Below, one piece after another: positions 1-5,994 of a stretch of 8,380 nucleotides of DNA. The stretch covers positions 1 to 8,380 of the forward strand of contig WJKD01000204.1 in assembly GCA_014729315.1 (NCBI GenBank). The letters run 5' to 3'. A model generated the notes under the pieces. It saw only the letters and a list, made by a program, of their open reading frames with translations, searched no databases and was not told where the DNA came from. The DNA is from Promethearchaeota archaeon. Its GTDB lineage: Archaea; Asgardarchaeota; Lokiarchaeia; Sigynarchaeales; SOKP01. The position numbers and the translations under genes are program-made. The stretch's first letter is position 1. Each line of letters opens with the position of its first letter.

Positions 1-417
1 AAACAAGATATAGGAAATGCTTACTTTCTCAAATTTCCCCTTGAAGATAAATATTTTCACAAAGGTGACACTTTGAATATTGAATTGCAATATAAAGTTA
101 AAAACATCTATAATAAAATTCAAATCTCTAATTATGAATACACATTATTCAGATTTCCTTACTCTGTAGATAAGGTAAAGTTAGACATAATAATTGATAA
201 AAAAAACCTCGAGGATTATGTCCTTATTAACGACGGGATTGAAGTAAATGTAGAAATTTTACAAATAGAAGACCTTTCTGAATTAAATAGATTTACTACA
301 AAGGGTAAAAAGTTGTTACCAAAAGGGAATGGGACAAAGAAATTGGTATGGAATTTTGATAATCCAAAAGTGGGAAATACATATAAAATTAAATTTCATA
401 TCGAAAAGAAAAATTAA
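1..417 (+). CDS. C-terminal part of a hypothetical protein (5' end outside window)
   Basis: The frame is open from the first base to a TAA stop, giving 138 visible residues. It probably starts outside the window: the only internal initiator candidate is a TTG at 73, and the residues before it look like the same protein (a Lys-Phe-Pro-Leu-Glu-Asp stretch). The composition alternates hydrophobic and polar residues with many Tyr, Ile, Lys and Asn, and predicts a mostly beta-strand fold. Noticeable points are an Arg-Phe-Pro-Tyr motif near visible residue 51 and a closing Val-Trp-Asn-Phe then Gly-Asn-Thr-Tyr-Lys-Ile segment, as in the last strands of a beta-sandwich. No signal peptide or membrane helix is visible. 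I do not recognise the family and assign no function. It converges on lysA, with about 460 bases between them. Confidence 0.6.
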   Translation, partial: KQDIGNAYFLKFPLEDKYFHKGDTLNIELQYKVKNIYNKIQISNYEYTLFRFPYSVDKVKLDIIIDKKNLEDYVLINDGIEVNVEILQIEDLSELNRFTTKGKKLLPKGNGTKKLVWNFDNPKVGNTYKIKFHIEKKN

Positions 418-610
418 CCTCCAGATTCATCAACCATTTGTAATATCACCATTAAATAAATATAAATTTACTAATATAAATCTTATGAAGAAATCTAATA
501 GGTTATTAATGAATTTAGTATTCGAAAAAATATAATAATTATAGCTAAACTCATCATTCATTTCTATTAGGTTTTAAATTTTGTTTTAGTTAGATGTTGA
601 AAATTATTTA

Positions 611-648
611 AATCTCAAGTTTAAGAAAGGGTTTAATCTCAAACTTAA
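611..648. repeat. Short direct repeat pair, 24-base period
   Basis: AATCTCAAGTTTAA at 611-624 recurs as AATCTCAAACTTAA at 635-648, matching at 12 of 14 positions with a 24-base offset. Because the two differing bases are GT and AC, AAGTTT in the first copy can also pair with AAACTT in the second, so the unit can form a weak 6-bp hairpin. The function is unknown. It lies just upstream of the inverted repeat at 660-805 and could be a protein-binding site for that element or chance in AT-rich sequence. Confidence 0.4.
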
Positions 649-659
649 AAGTAAGTAGA

Positions 660-805
660 GATAAGATAATAAAAAATATCAGCGCAGATCAGTCCTTTCA
701 TCAATCTACTACTAGAAAATAGTAGATTTCATTACGCCGCGTCTTCATCGGGAAAAATTAAGGGGTATCCAAGCCCTAATTAATCCCACTTTTTATAATC
801 TTATC
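660..805. ncRNA. Candidate structured RNA or small inverted-repeat element
   Basis: A 16-base arm at 660-675 (GATAAGATAATAAAAA) is complementary to 790-805 with one mismatch, enclosing 114 bases. Inside are a 9-bp hairpin (703-711 with 720-728, 8-base loop) and a longer interrupted helix between about 750 and 787. In the latter, outer GGG/CCC and inner GGG/CCC pairs flank A-T pairs with two mismatches, which are U-U if read from the minus strand. The minus strand also carries TGATGA (703-698) and CTGA (692-689 and 682-679), which resemble box C and box D/kink-turn elements, but their spacing does not make a standard C/D guide RNA. Either strand could be transcribed: each end has an A/T-rich TATA-like run and a T-run at the opposite end. 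It does not match the tRNA, 5S, SRP or RNase P RNA patterns I know. A MITE-like element is the main alternative. Confidence 0.45.
703..728. other. 9-bp hairpin inside the structured element
   Basis: AATCTACTA at 703-711 pairs perfectly with TAGTAGATT at 720-728 around an 8-base loop. On the minus strand the helix is followed directly by a TGATGA motif and preceded by AATGA, so tandem G-A pairs could flank it in a kink-turn-like way. This is an internal part of the 660-805 element. Confidence 0.55.
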
Positions 806-839
806 TTATTATAATGAAAATAATTTTCCTTAAATTATT

Positions 840-879
840 TTTGGTAAAAAGAAATAAAGTCTTTTAATAAAGGATTTAT
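840..879 (-). terminator. Terminator-like region after lysA
   Basis: Directly after the lysA stop, the minus strand reads a 6-bp hairpin (AATAAA, loop TCC, TTTATT) and then T-rich runs, including TTTATTTC and five consecutive T. Archaeal termination often depends mainly on such U-rich tracts, so this fits as the end of the dapF-lysA transcript. In a sequence this AT-rich, the hairpin could be chance. Confidence 0.4.
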
Positions 880-2193
880 TTAGGTTAAATGTTCGGGAAT
901 ATTTTCTTTTCTAATTAAATCTTCAAATGTTTCTGCTTCTCTAACTAAATAAGATTTACCTTCGTTGATAAGAACTTCCGCTGGCCTTGGTCGCGAATTG
1001 TAGGCGCTACTCATCGTATACCCGTACGCTCCTGCGTCTAAAATTGCTAAATAATCGCCTTCTTTTAATTCGGGTAAGGTGCGACCTTTTCCTAAAATGT
1101 CACCAGACTCGCATATAGGTCCGGTTACATCATATTTAACCTCATCGTTCCGACCTTTCTTGTCCGTTAGAAGAATGTGATGATAAGAACCATACATCGT
1201 TGGACGAATCAATGTGTTGAATCCAGCATTTACTCCCGCAAACATTTTATACCCATTATTTTTAATAGTATTAATTTGCGACAATAGTATCGTAGATTCT
1301 GCGGAAATGAATCTCCCCGGCTCTATAAAAAGATATGGTTCTCCTATATTTCCCTTTGAAATTGTTTCCTTGAACTTATGGATGACCACTTTGTTGTATA
1401 TTCCAAGGTCCAAAGGTTCTTCATTAGGGCGATAAGGAATTCCTAAACCGCCTCCGAAATCTATAAATTCTAAGTTAATATTAAGCGTGGTTGTAAGTTT
1501 TTTTACTATAGATAGAAATTTTTCGGCAGCTTTTTCAAAATCGAGAGCGTTGATTATCCCAGAGCCTATATGTTGATGGATCCCGAACTTTTTGAAACCC
1601 ATATCTTTAGCTTTGGAATAGGCTTTAATCACTTGTTCGTCAAGTATTCCAAATTTAAGTTCTTTCCCCGCAGTAATCGTGTGTACATGATGTCCTGCGC
1701 CAAACTCGGGATTTATTCTCATGGAAATCGTGCCTTTTTCTTTATTAAGTTTTTGATACGCTTTGTTGAGTCGTTTTAATTGGCTTATGCTGTCAAGATT
1801 CACTAAGACATCGTTTTTAACCGCGAACTCAAAATCTTCGTCAGTAAACATGTTTCCCGTGTAAATAATTTTATCAGGTGTGACACCAGCTTTAAAGCAA
1901 GTAAAGATCTCTCCCGTGGACGAACAATCGAAGGATGCACCCTCAGTATTTAAAATACGTAAGACTGAAAGATTTGAGTTAGATTTAACGGCGAAATGAA
2001 CTTTATTTTTTTCGTACTCCTTATCTAACATCTTCTTAAGACGATTATATTGCCTGCGTATTTTTTGTTCGTTTATAACATAAATTGGAGTTCCATATTT
2101 TTCAGCAAGTTCTATGGTACTTACCCCGTCAATAAATAACACGCCATCTTTATATTCCAACTCTTTGAGTTTTAACCAATCTTCAAATTGCAT
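880..2193 (-). CDS. lysA: Diaminopimelate decarboxylase (LysA)
   Basis: This is the PLP-dependent, cytosolic last step of lysine synthesis: meso-diaminopimelate to L-lysine plus CO2. The 437-residue length is typical of the family. An alanine-racemase-type TIM barrel (about residues 35-300) carries the PLP lysine in HFAVKSN (Lys70), the HQHIGSG motif (206-212), the phosphate-binding FGGGLGIPY motif (246-254) and EPGR (291-294). The C-terminal beta domain has GPICESGD (358-365, with the active-site Cys361) and the DAGAYG...RPRPAE signature (387-406). These residues point to LysA rather than arginine or ornithine decarboxylase. It lies 20 bases after dapF on the same strand, so the two are almost certainly co-transcribed. 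The ATG at 2193 is preceded by an AAGGGA stretch that may be a weak ribosome-binding site. No truncation or frameshift is visible. Confidence 0.95.
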   Translation of the reverse strand: MQFEDWLKLKELEYKDGVLFIDGVSTIELAEKYGTPIYVINEQKIRRQYNRLKKMLDKEYEKNKVHFAVKSNSNLSVLRILNTEGASFDCSSTGEIFTCFKAGVTPDKIIYTGNMFTDEDFEFAVKNDVLVNLDSISQLKRLNKAYQKLNKEKGTISMRINPEFGAGHHVHTITAGKELKFGILDEQVIKAYSKAKDMGFKKFGIHQHIGSGIINALDFEKAAEKFLSIVKKLTTTLNINLEFIDFGGGLGIPYRPNEEPLDLGIYNKVVIHKFKETISKGNIGEPYLFIEPGRFISAESTILLSQINTIKNNGYKMFAGVNAGFNTLIRPTMYGSYHHILLTDKKGRNDEVKYDVTGPICESGDILGKGRTLPELKEGDYLAILDAGAYGYTMSSAYNSRPRPAEVLINEGKSYLVREAETFEDLIRKENIPEHLT

Positions 2194-2213
2194 ATTTTTC
2201 CCTTTTTAATTTT

Positions 2214-3110
2214 TCAAATTTCTATAGAATCGATCTTCCCTTCGAATGATTTGACAACGGGACCTTTCATAAACACCTTTTCTCCCGTATAGGTAATGAC
2301 TAAATCTCCTCCGTCGTTATGGACTACAATCGGCTGGTACTTCTGAAAATGACCAAGTAATGTACCCGCAACCACGGCAGCGCAGGTTCCCGTTCCACAA
2401 GAATGCGTAATCCCAACACCTCTTTCAAAAACTCTTAACCTTGCTTCGGTATTTGATATTATTTTAACGAATTCTACATTTGTTTTTTTTGGAAACTTGT
2501 CGTGTTGTTCTATAGCACTACCATAATAATTTAAATCCCTATTGTTTAACGGTTCCTCAACAAAAATAACCGCGTGGGGATTTCCCATCGAAACAGCCGA
2601 AAATGTAAAAGTTTTGTCTATAGCCTCAATTTTTTGATCCAGACATTCTCCAGTATCGTCATTCATATCATCGCTATTTCCTAAAACTGGAATTTTCTCA
2701 CATTCGAGTATTGGTGCGCCCATATCTATTTCAACGCTTTTAACCACGTCTTTTTCGATGCTCAATTTTGATATCATCGTACCTTTTAGAGATTCAATGG
2801 TAAGTGGATTCTTTTTACAAAGACCGTTTTCGTGCACATATTTAGAAAAACACCGGATACCGTTGCCACACATCTCTGCTTCGGAACCATCGTCGTTAAA
2901 TATACGCATTTTTAGATCTGCTTTATCGGATTTACATACATAAATGAGCCCATCGGCCCCAATCGAAAAATGAAATTCGCAGAGCATTCTGGCTAAATCT
3001 GCTTTTTTATCTTCGGGTATTTGCCATTGAATATCGTTGATAATCACGTAATCGTTTCCTAACCCGTGATATTTTCCAAAGTCTAGGTTTTTTAAACTTA
3101 AAGGCGACAT
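2214..3110 (-). CDS. dapF: Diaminopimelate epimerase (DapF)
   Basis: DapF interconverts LL- and meso-diaminopimelate without a cofactor, using two cysteines, and supplies the substrate of LysA encoded just downstream. From the start chosen here the protein has 298 residues, slightly longer than the usual 270-290. The two pseudo-symmetric halves are visible: the first opens with FGKYHGLGNDYV (11-22) and has EMCGNGIRC with catalytic Cys81; the second has SMGNPHAV (174-181), FERGVG and SCGTGTCA with catalytic Cys238. Substrate-contact Glu229-Arg230 are present. The frame stays open upstream to an ATG at 3218, but those extra 36 residues are hydrophobic, do not resemble DapF and would lie upstream of the likely promoter, so I prefer the ATG at 3110. 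The insertion around residues 145-165 (rich in Asp and Glu) is lineage-specific. Transcription likely begins in the region shared with the divergent TrmB-like gene. Confidence 0.93.
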   Translation of the reverse strand: MSPLSLKNLDFGKYHGLGNDYVIINDIQWQIPEDKKADLARMLCEFHFSIGADGLIYVCKSDKADLKMRIFNDDGSEAEMCGNGIRCFSKYVHENGLCKKNPLTIESLKGTMISKLSIEKDVVKSVEIDMGAPILECEKIPVLGNSDDMNDDTGECLDQKIEAIDKTFTFSAVSMGNPHAVIFVEEPLNNRDLNYYGSAIEQHDKFPKKTNVEFVKIISNTEARLRVFERGVGITHSCGTGTCAAVVAGTLLGHFQKYQPIVVHNDGGDLVITYTGEKVFMKGPVVKSFEGKIDSIEI

Positions 3111-3176
3111 TATGTCTGATTTAAATAATGAAGGAATGATTCTAAAGTTTAAGTAATTATTTAGATCTAATTTTTC

Positions 3177-3190
3177 GTAAAATATAAATA
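3177..3190 (-). promoter_or_regulatory. Candidate TATA box of dapF-lysA
   Basis: The minus strand reads TATTTATATTTTAC here. A start about 25 bases downstream would fall near 3158, leaving a leader of roughly 48 bases before the dapF ATG at 3110. This placement also excludes the alternative ATG at 3218. Other AT-rich stretches nearer the gene could serve instead, so the assignment is tentative. Confidence 0.4.
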
Positions 3191-3197
3191 TTATTAC

Positions 3198-3216
3198 TGT
3201 ATATATACAAGTATAC
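3198..3216 (+). promoter_or_regulatory. Palindromic operator overlapping the regulator's TATA box
   Basis: TGTATATATACA at 3198-3209 is a perfect 12-bp palindrome, and GTATAC at 3211-3216 is a second one next to it. The centre of the first lies about 28 bases before the ATG at 3231, the spacing expected for a TATA box driving a leaderless transcript. A symmetric site over a promoter between a winged-helix regulator and a divergent biosynthetic operon fits autoregulation plus control of dapF-lysA. That role is inferred from position; binding is not shown by sequence. Confidence 0.5.
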
Positions 3217-3230
3217 ATATCCTCCTAATA

Positions 3231-4145
3231 ATGTCAGAACAGAAATACATAGAAAATTTAAAGGAACTTGGCCTATCTCAGAATCAAGCATTAGTCTATT
3301 TTGAGTTACTTAAAAATGGGTCAAAAGGATGCATTGTCCGAGATTTAGATCATGTTTTAGAAATAGGTAGAACCAATATTTATCCCGTTTTGCGTGATCT
3401 AATTGAATTCGGATGTGTTGAGGAAGCTGGAGAAGCTGAAAAATCTAAAAACGCAACTATCTATGTAGCGGTTGAACCAGACCTTTTTATTGAGAAGGTG
3501 ATCGAAAAAGAGAAGGAGAAAATTACTAAACTTATATCTATCAAGAAGAAATATTCGAAAACACTCAGGAAAATATTTGATAAAGGTGTTGAGGTAGAAT
3601 TAAATGAAGTGGAATCACATCTCCAAAATTATTTAGAACCATTACTTAGAAAAGGATGGAAGATTAAATCCTATGTAAAAAGGGAAGTTTTGGAAATGTT
3701 TAATTATACAGTTTACGATTGTATGCTACTTGCTCCCCATGCTCAATACTTAAAGGACTGTAGTTTTCACCTTTTTGTATTCAATTATAATATTGAGAAC
3801 GACGTGAATGCATTGAGTTTTTTTTCAAAAGGTTTAAAACGAAAAACGGAAGAGATGAAATCTTATTTTTTTGACATAAAACAGTTTAAATTGGAGGAAG
3901 GGAAAGTATATTTCAATGGAAAAAACCATCTCTCTTTCACTATGAAAGTAAAGATCGAAGATCTTATAGATTCCGATTATTTCGATGTTATCGAGGAGGA
4001 TATACGAGAAAAAATCAAGGATGATAATAATCAATACTACGAAGTTGGAAAAGCACTTATTATTCCTCAAGAGGAAAAAATCTTCTATTTATGGGGGGAA
4101 ACAGTTGAAATTCTTAAGGAGATGATTTTTCCCATTCTCTTTTAA
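3231..4145 (+). CDS. TrmB-family winged-helix transcriptional regulator
   Basis: The N-terminal 85 residues form a TrmB-type winged helix: ENLKELGLSQNQALVYFELL (8-27), then a helix-turn-helix with recognition helix around IGRTNIYPVLRDL (45-57) and a wing ending near YVAVEP (78-83). A Lys/Glu-rich helix at about 85-118 is likely a dimerisation coiled coil. The remaining 185 residues form a mixed alpha/beta domain that I do not recognise as the sugar-binding domain of classical TrmB, so the ligand is unknown. There is no signal peptide or membrane helix. The ATG at 3231 follows a TATA-like palindrome at leaderless distance, and no Shine-Dalgarno motif precedes it (the sequence is CCTCC, the wrong sense). 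Divergence from dapF-lysA makes control of lysine synthesis a reasonable guess. Family assignment is firm; the target is inferred. Confidence 0.82.
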   Translation: MSEQKYIENLKELGLSQNQALVYFELLKNGSKGCIVRDLDHVLEIGRTNIYPVLRDLIEFGCVEEAGEAEKSKNATIYVAVEPDLFIEKVIEKEKEKITKLISIKKKYSKTLRKIFDKGVEVELNEVESHLQNYLEPLLRKGWKIKSYVKREVLEMFNYTVYDCMLLAPHAQYLKDCSFHLFVFNYNIENDVNALSFFSKGLKRKTEEMKSYFFDIKQFKLEEGKVYFNGKNHLSFTMKVKIEDLIDSDYFDVIEEDIREKIKDDNNQYYEVGKALIIPQEEKIFYLWGETVEILKEMIFPILF

Positions 4146-4174
4146 TAGGACATAGTATTTATCTGTAGAATATT

Positions 4175-4199
4175 AAGAAATATATGTTATTTATTTCTT
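4175..4199 (+). terminator. Hairpin after the TrmB-like gene
   Basis: AAGAAATA at 4175-4182 pairs with TATTTCTT at 4192-4199 around a 9-base loop, 30 bases after the stop codon, followed by a short pyrimidine-rich run. It suits an end to the regulator's transcript and separates it from the gelsolin-like gene, which has its own promoter-like sequence. Confidence 0.4.
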
Positions 4200-4212
4200 C
4201 CAATTTTGTAGA

Positions 4213-4258
4213 TTTCATCAATGAAAAGTGCTTTTTGTTTTGAAAACAGTTTTAAATA
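4213..4258 (+). promoter_or_regulatory. Promoter region of the gelsolin-like gene
   Basis: TTTAAATA at 4251-4258 sits about 28 bases before the ATG at 4283, consistent with an archaeal TATA box and an almost leaderless mRNA. Upstream lie two palindromes: TTTCAT-CA-ATGAAA at 4213-4226 and GTTTTGAAAAC at 4237-4247. They could be regulator-binding sites, though short AT-rich palindromes are common by chance. Confidence 0.4.
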
Positions 4259-4282
4259 ATCATTTTCTTCCCAGAAATACGG

Positions 4283-4615
4283 ATGGAGCAAGAAGATTTC
4301 TTCAACAAAATTTTTAGAGTATCGAGTAATGGTTTTTTTATCAATCCCGAAAGGTTATTTGAAAGTACTTATGTGTATCTTATCATCAATAAAACTTTCA
4401 AGATTATCTGGATTTGGATAGGCAATAAGGCACCACTTTTTCATAAATACAAAGCCGTTAAAAAAGCAATGCGTCTAATTTCTGAGATAAAATATCAGGG
4501 ATTTACTTACGATATAATAAGAGAAGGACATGAGTCTAAGGAGTTTAGAATTATAATGAGTTCCTTAAAATGGAACGGAACTAAAAATAACAAATTCAAT
4601 GATTTACATACATAA
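4283..4615 (+). CDS. Single-domain gelsolin-like protein
   Basis: The 110-residue protein matches the gelsolin/villin repeat pattern. It has a strand with VYLIIN (31-36), the IIWIWIGNKA strand and turn (41-50) corresponding to the gelsolin 'iyvWiG' motif, an amphipathic helix HKYKAVKKAMRLISEI (54-69), a strand TYDIIREG (75-82) and then EGHESKEFRIIMSSLKW (81-97). The last part parallels the G-x-E-S-x-x-F...GLKY ending of gelsolin domains. Gelsolin repeats bind and sever or cap actin filaments in a Ca2+-dependent way in eukaryotes; Asgard archaea are known to encode gelsolin-domain proteins that act on actin. With one repeat it may cap or sequester rather than sever. It is cytosolic, with no signal peptide. 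Calcium ligands cannot be assigned confidently by eye. It stands between the TrmB-like gene and cheC. The fold call is by pattern recognition alone; a related ADF-H-like fold is the alternative. Confidence 0.7.
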   Translation: MEQEDFFNKIFRVSSNGFFINPERLFESTYVYLIINKTFKIIWIWIGNKAPLFHKYKAVKKAMRLISEIKYQGFTYDIIREGHESKEFRIIMSSLKWNGTKNNKFNDLHT

Positions 4616-4673
4616 TATCATGAAATTGTCTTTTTGTGCGAAAAGCTACATATAACTTTGTTATTACAAAACT

Positions 4674-4725
4674 TTTATAAATAATAGGAAGATTATGATT
4701 CCAGAAAAAATTTATTCGCGGTGAG
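4674..4725 (+). promoter_or_regulatory. Promoter and ribosome-binding site of cheC
   Basis: TTTATAAAT at 4674-4682 is a good TATA box; a start near 4705 would give a leader of about 29 bases. Within it GGTGAG at 4720-4725 is a clear Shine-Dalgarno motif 8 bases before the ATG at 4734. It is one of the few convincing ones in this window and fixes the cheC start. Confidence 0.55.
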
Positions 4726-4733
4726 ACACATTA

Positions 4734-5384
4734 ATGAACAAAAAAGATAAAAAACTAAATTTAACCGCAGCTCAAGCAGATTCCTTGATGGAGTTGGGTA
4801 ATATAGGATCGGGAAACGCGGTTGTCGCTCTTTCCAAATTACTTAATAACCAAAAAATAGAAATGTCTTTAACAGGAGTAAATCTTATTCCATTTAACGA
4901 GCTCTCAAATATTTTGGGTAATCCCAATGTAAAAGTATTTGGAATTTTCTCTCAGGTTAAAGGTGAAACCGATCTTTCGATTATTCAAATCTATACTACA
5001 GAGTCCATAATCGAATTTGTAAATACAATTTGTCAGACTAATAAAAAATTAAATTTGGACAAGATCAATTCTGTTGAAGATCTCAACGATACAGCTAAAG
5101 ACTTTATTCTCGAGGTCGGAAGCATATTAGCGGGAGCATATTGTAGTGCATTGGCTAATTTGATGAAGATTAAACTGATTCCTGAGGTTCCCATTTTACA
5201 TTTAGAAGCAATTAGTTCTATAGCAAACAATTTAATAAAGAAGTATTCGGAAATAACAGATTCTCTAGTTATGATCAACACAAAAATTAATCTTCCCGAA
5301 TCAAGTTTAAAGGGGATATTTTGCTTTATTCCAAGTATTGATACCCTAGATAATCTGTTTAGGCTTTTAAAAAAATTAAAATAA
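4734..5384 (+). CDS. cheC: CheC-family CheY-P phosphatase
   Basis: The 216-residue length fits CheC, which hydrolyses phospho-CheY and, in bacteria and euryarchaea, partners with CheD. The first active-site motif is intact: MELGNIGSGNAVVAL (19-33), with Glu20 and Asn23. The second copy, ILEVGSILAGAYCSAL (125-140), keeps Glu127 but has Ser130 where the family has Asn, so the second centre may be weakened or altered. The central beta strands (about 65-90) and C-terminal segment ending in IFCFIPS (195-201) fit the CheC/CheX/FliY fold. There is no FliN-like extension, which argues against FliY. A TATA box and a GGTGAG motif precede the gene. It is followed after 29 bases by cheY, its expected substrate, so the two are probably one unit. 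No cheD, cheA or receptor gene is in the window. Confidence 0.9.
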   Translation: MNKKDKKLNLTAAQADSLMELGNIGSGNAVVALSKLLNNQKIEMSLTGVNLIPFNELSNILGNPNVKVFGIFSQVKGETDLSIIQIYTTESIIEFVNTICQTNKKLNLDKINSVEDLNDTAKDFILEVGSILAGAYCSALANLMKIKLIPEVPILHLEAISSIANNLIKKYSEITDSLVMINTKINLPESSLKGIFCFIPSIDTLDNLFRLLKKLK

Positions 5385-5413
5385 TATAATACGTAAAAAA
5401 AAGACGAATATAA

Positions 5414-5785
5414 ATGGCAAAAAAAAAAATTCTTGTTGTTGATGATGCAGCATTCACAAGGAATATGCTTAAAAAGATCATCAATAAAACTGATTATGCT
5501 GAAGTCGTTGGAGAAGGGAAAAATGGAAATGAAGCAATAAAGTTGTATAAACAGTTGAGACCGGATTTAGTGACCATGGATTTAGTCATGCCCGAAAAAG
5601 GAGGTATTGAAGCTGTTGAGGAACTTCAAAAAATAGATAAAAATTCTCTTATTGTTGTGGTATCTGCCTTAGGTCAAGAAGCTTTAGTCTTAGAAGCTGC
5701 GAAAAAGGGCGCAAAGGATTTTATACAAAAACCCTTTAAAAATCAGCAAGTTTTAGAGGTTATGGAAAGACTCTTGGTAAAATAA
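5414..5785 (+). CDS. cheY: CheY-like single-domain response regulator
   Basis: A stand-alone 123-residue receiver domain with every key residue: the acidic pair Asp10-Asp11, phospho-acceptor Asp56 in LVTMDLVMP, switch Ser84 in VVVSALG, and Lys106 in FIQKPF; the aromatic switch position holds Phe103. There is no DNA-binding or other output domain, so the signal is passed by protein contact. The DLVMPEKGGIEAVEEL stretch is close to archaeal and Bacillus-type CheY. Its position right after cheC indicates that CheC dephosphorylates it. The kinase is not in this window. No Shine-Dalgarno motif is visible before the ATG; an AATATAAT stretch overlapping the cheC stop lies about 27 bases upstream and could add a leaderless transcript. 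In canonical archaea CheY acts on the archaellum through CheF; here the output is unknown. Confidence 0.93.
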   Translation: MAKKKILVVDDAAFTRNMLKKIINKTDYAEVVGEGKNGNEAIKLYKQLRPDLVTMDLVMPEKGGIEAVEELQKIDKNSLIVVVSALGQEALVLEAAKKGAKDFIQKPFKNQQVLEVMERLLVK

Positions 5786-5796
5786 AGCGTTAATAA

Positions 5797-5819
5797 TTGA
5801 AATTTTTCAACTCTTTTTC
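5797..5819 (+). terminator. Terminator-like hairpin and T-run after cheY
   Basis: TTGAA at 5797-5801 pairs with TTCAA at 5806-5810 around a 4-base loop and is followed by CTCTTTTTCC. A weak helix plus a pyrimidine-rich tract 12 bases after the cheY stop fits the end of the cheC-cheY transcript. Confidence 0.45.
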
Positions 5820-5881
5820 CTATTATTCGTGAATCGTTCTAATAAGATTTTATTAATAGATATTTTTCCTTAATCCGATGA

Positions 5882-5964
5882 ATATGAGAATTCATATAGC
5901 TATAGTAATAAATTCTATAAATTATGGAAAAATTTAATCATTAGGTATCAATAGATAATAAAAG
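5882..5964 (+). promoter_or_regulatory. Upstream region of leuCD with palindromes and TATA-like boxes
   Basis: ATATGA-GAAT-TCATAT at 5882-5897 is an inverted repeat with 6-base arms, adjoined by the palindrome ATAGCTAT (5896-5903). TATA-like sequences lie at 5914-5922 (CTATAAATT) and 5956-5964 (ATAATAAAA). The second would start transcription near 5985, about 10 bases before the leuC ATG. A regulator could bind the upstream palindromes. I cannot decide between the two boxes. Confidence 0.35.
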
Positions 5965-5994
5965 ATTAATTACTAACCTAAAAGTTGTAGTCCT

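Larger units (their letters stand above)
418..879. other. Gene-free intergenic region holding a large inverted repeat
   Basis: This 462-base stretch separates two convergent genes. I see no credible coding sequence: frames are short and compositionally poor. It holds a pair of near-identical 14-base direct repeats (611-624 and 635-648), the long structured inverted repeat at 660-805, and terminator-like sequence after lysA at about 840-879. The segment around 681-790 is richer in G+C than its surroundings, as expected for a folded RNA in an AT-rich genome. Confidence 0.7.

Noticed and set aside
329..535. Open frame overlapping the end of the first gene and running into the intergenic region
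   Set aside because: It overlaps a better-supported frame, is Asn/Ile/Lys-rich with no domain pattern, and has no start signal.
703..728. TCTACT...AGTAGA stem recalling a Cas12a-type CRISPR repeat
   Set aside because: There is a single copy, no spacer-repeat periodicity and no cas gene; the resemblance is limited to the hairpin.
725..750. Minus-strand CGATGAAGACG... resembles the CGATGAAGGACGTG segment near the 5' end of 23S/5.8S rRNA
   Set aside because: The match is about ten bases and the flanking sequence does not continue the rRNA pattern, so a chance match is more likely than an rRNA fragment.
660..805. Possible tRNA, 5S, SRP RNA or RNase P RNA
   Set aside because: No T-loop GTTCGA-like motif, no SRP helix 8 GGAAG/AGCAG pattern and no RNase P conserved core can be seen, and the length is wrong for SRP or RNase P RNA.
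1214..1779. Plus-strand open frames inside lysA
   Set aside because: They lie opposite strongly conserved LysA motifs and have no family resemblance.
3108..3218. Longer dapF start at the ATG at 3218, preceded by AGGAGG
   Set aside because: The AGGAGG lies only two bases from that ATG, the added 36 residues are hydrophobic and unlike DapF, and the likely dapF TATA box lies downstream of it. The ATG at 3110 gives a normal-sized protein.
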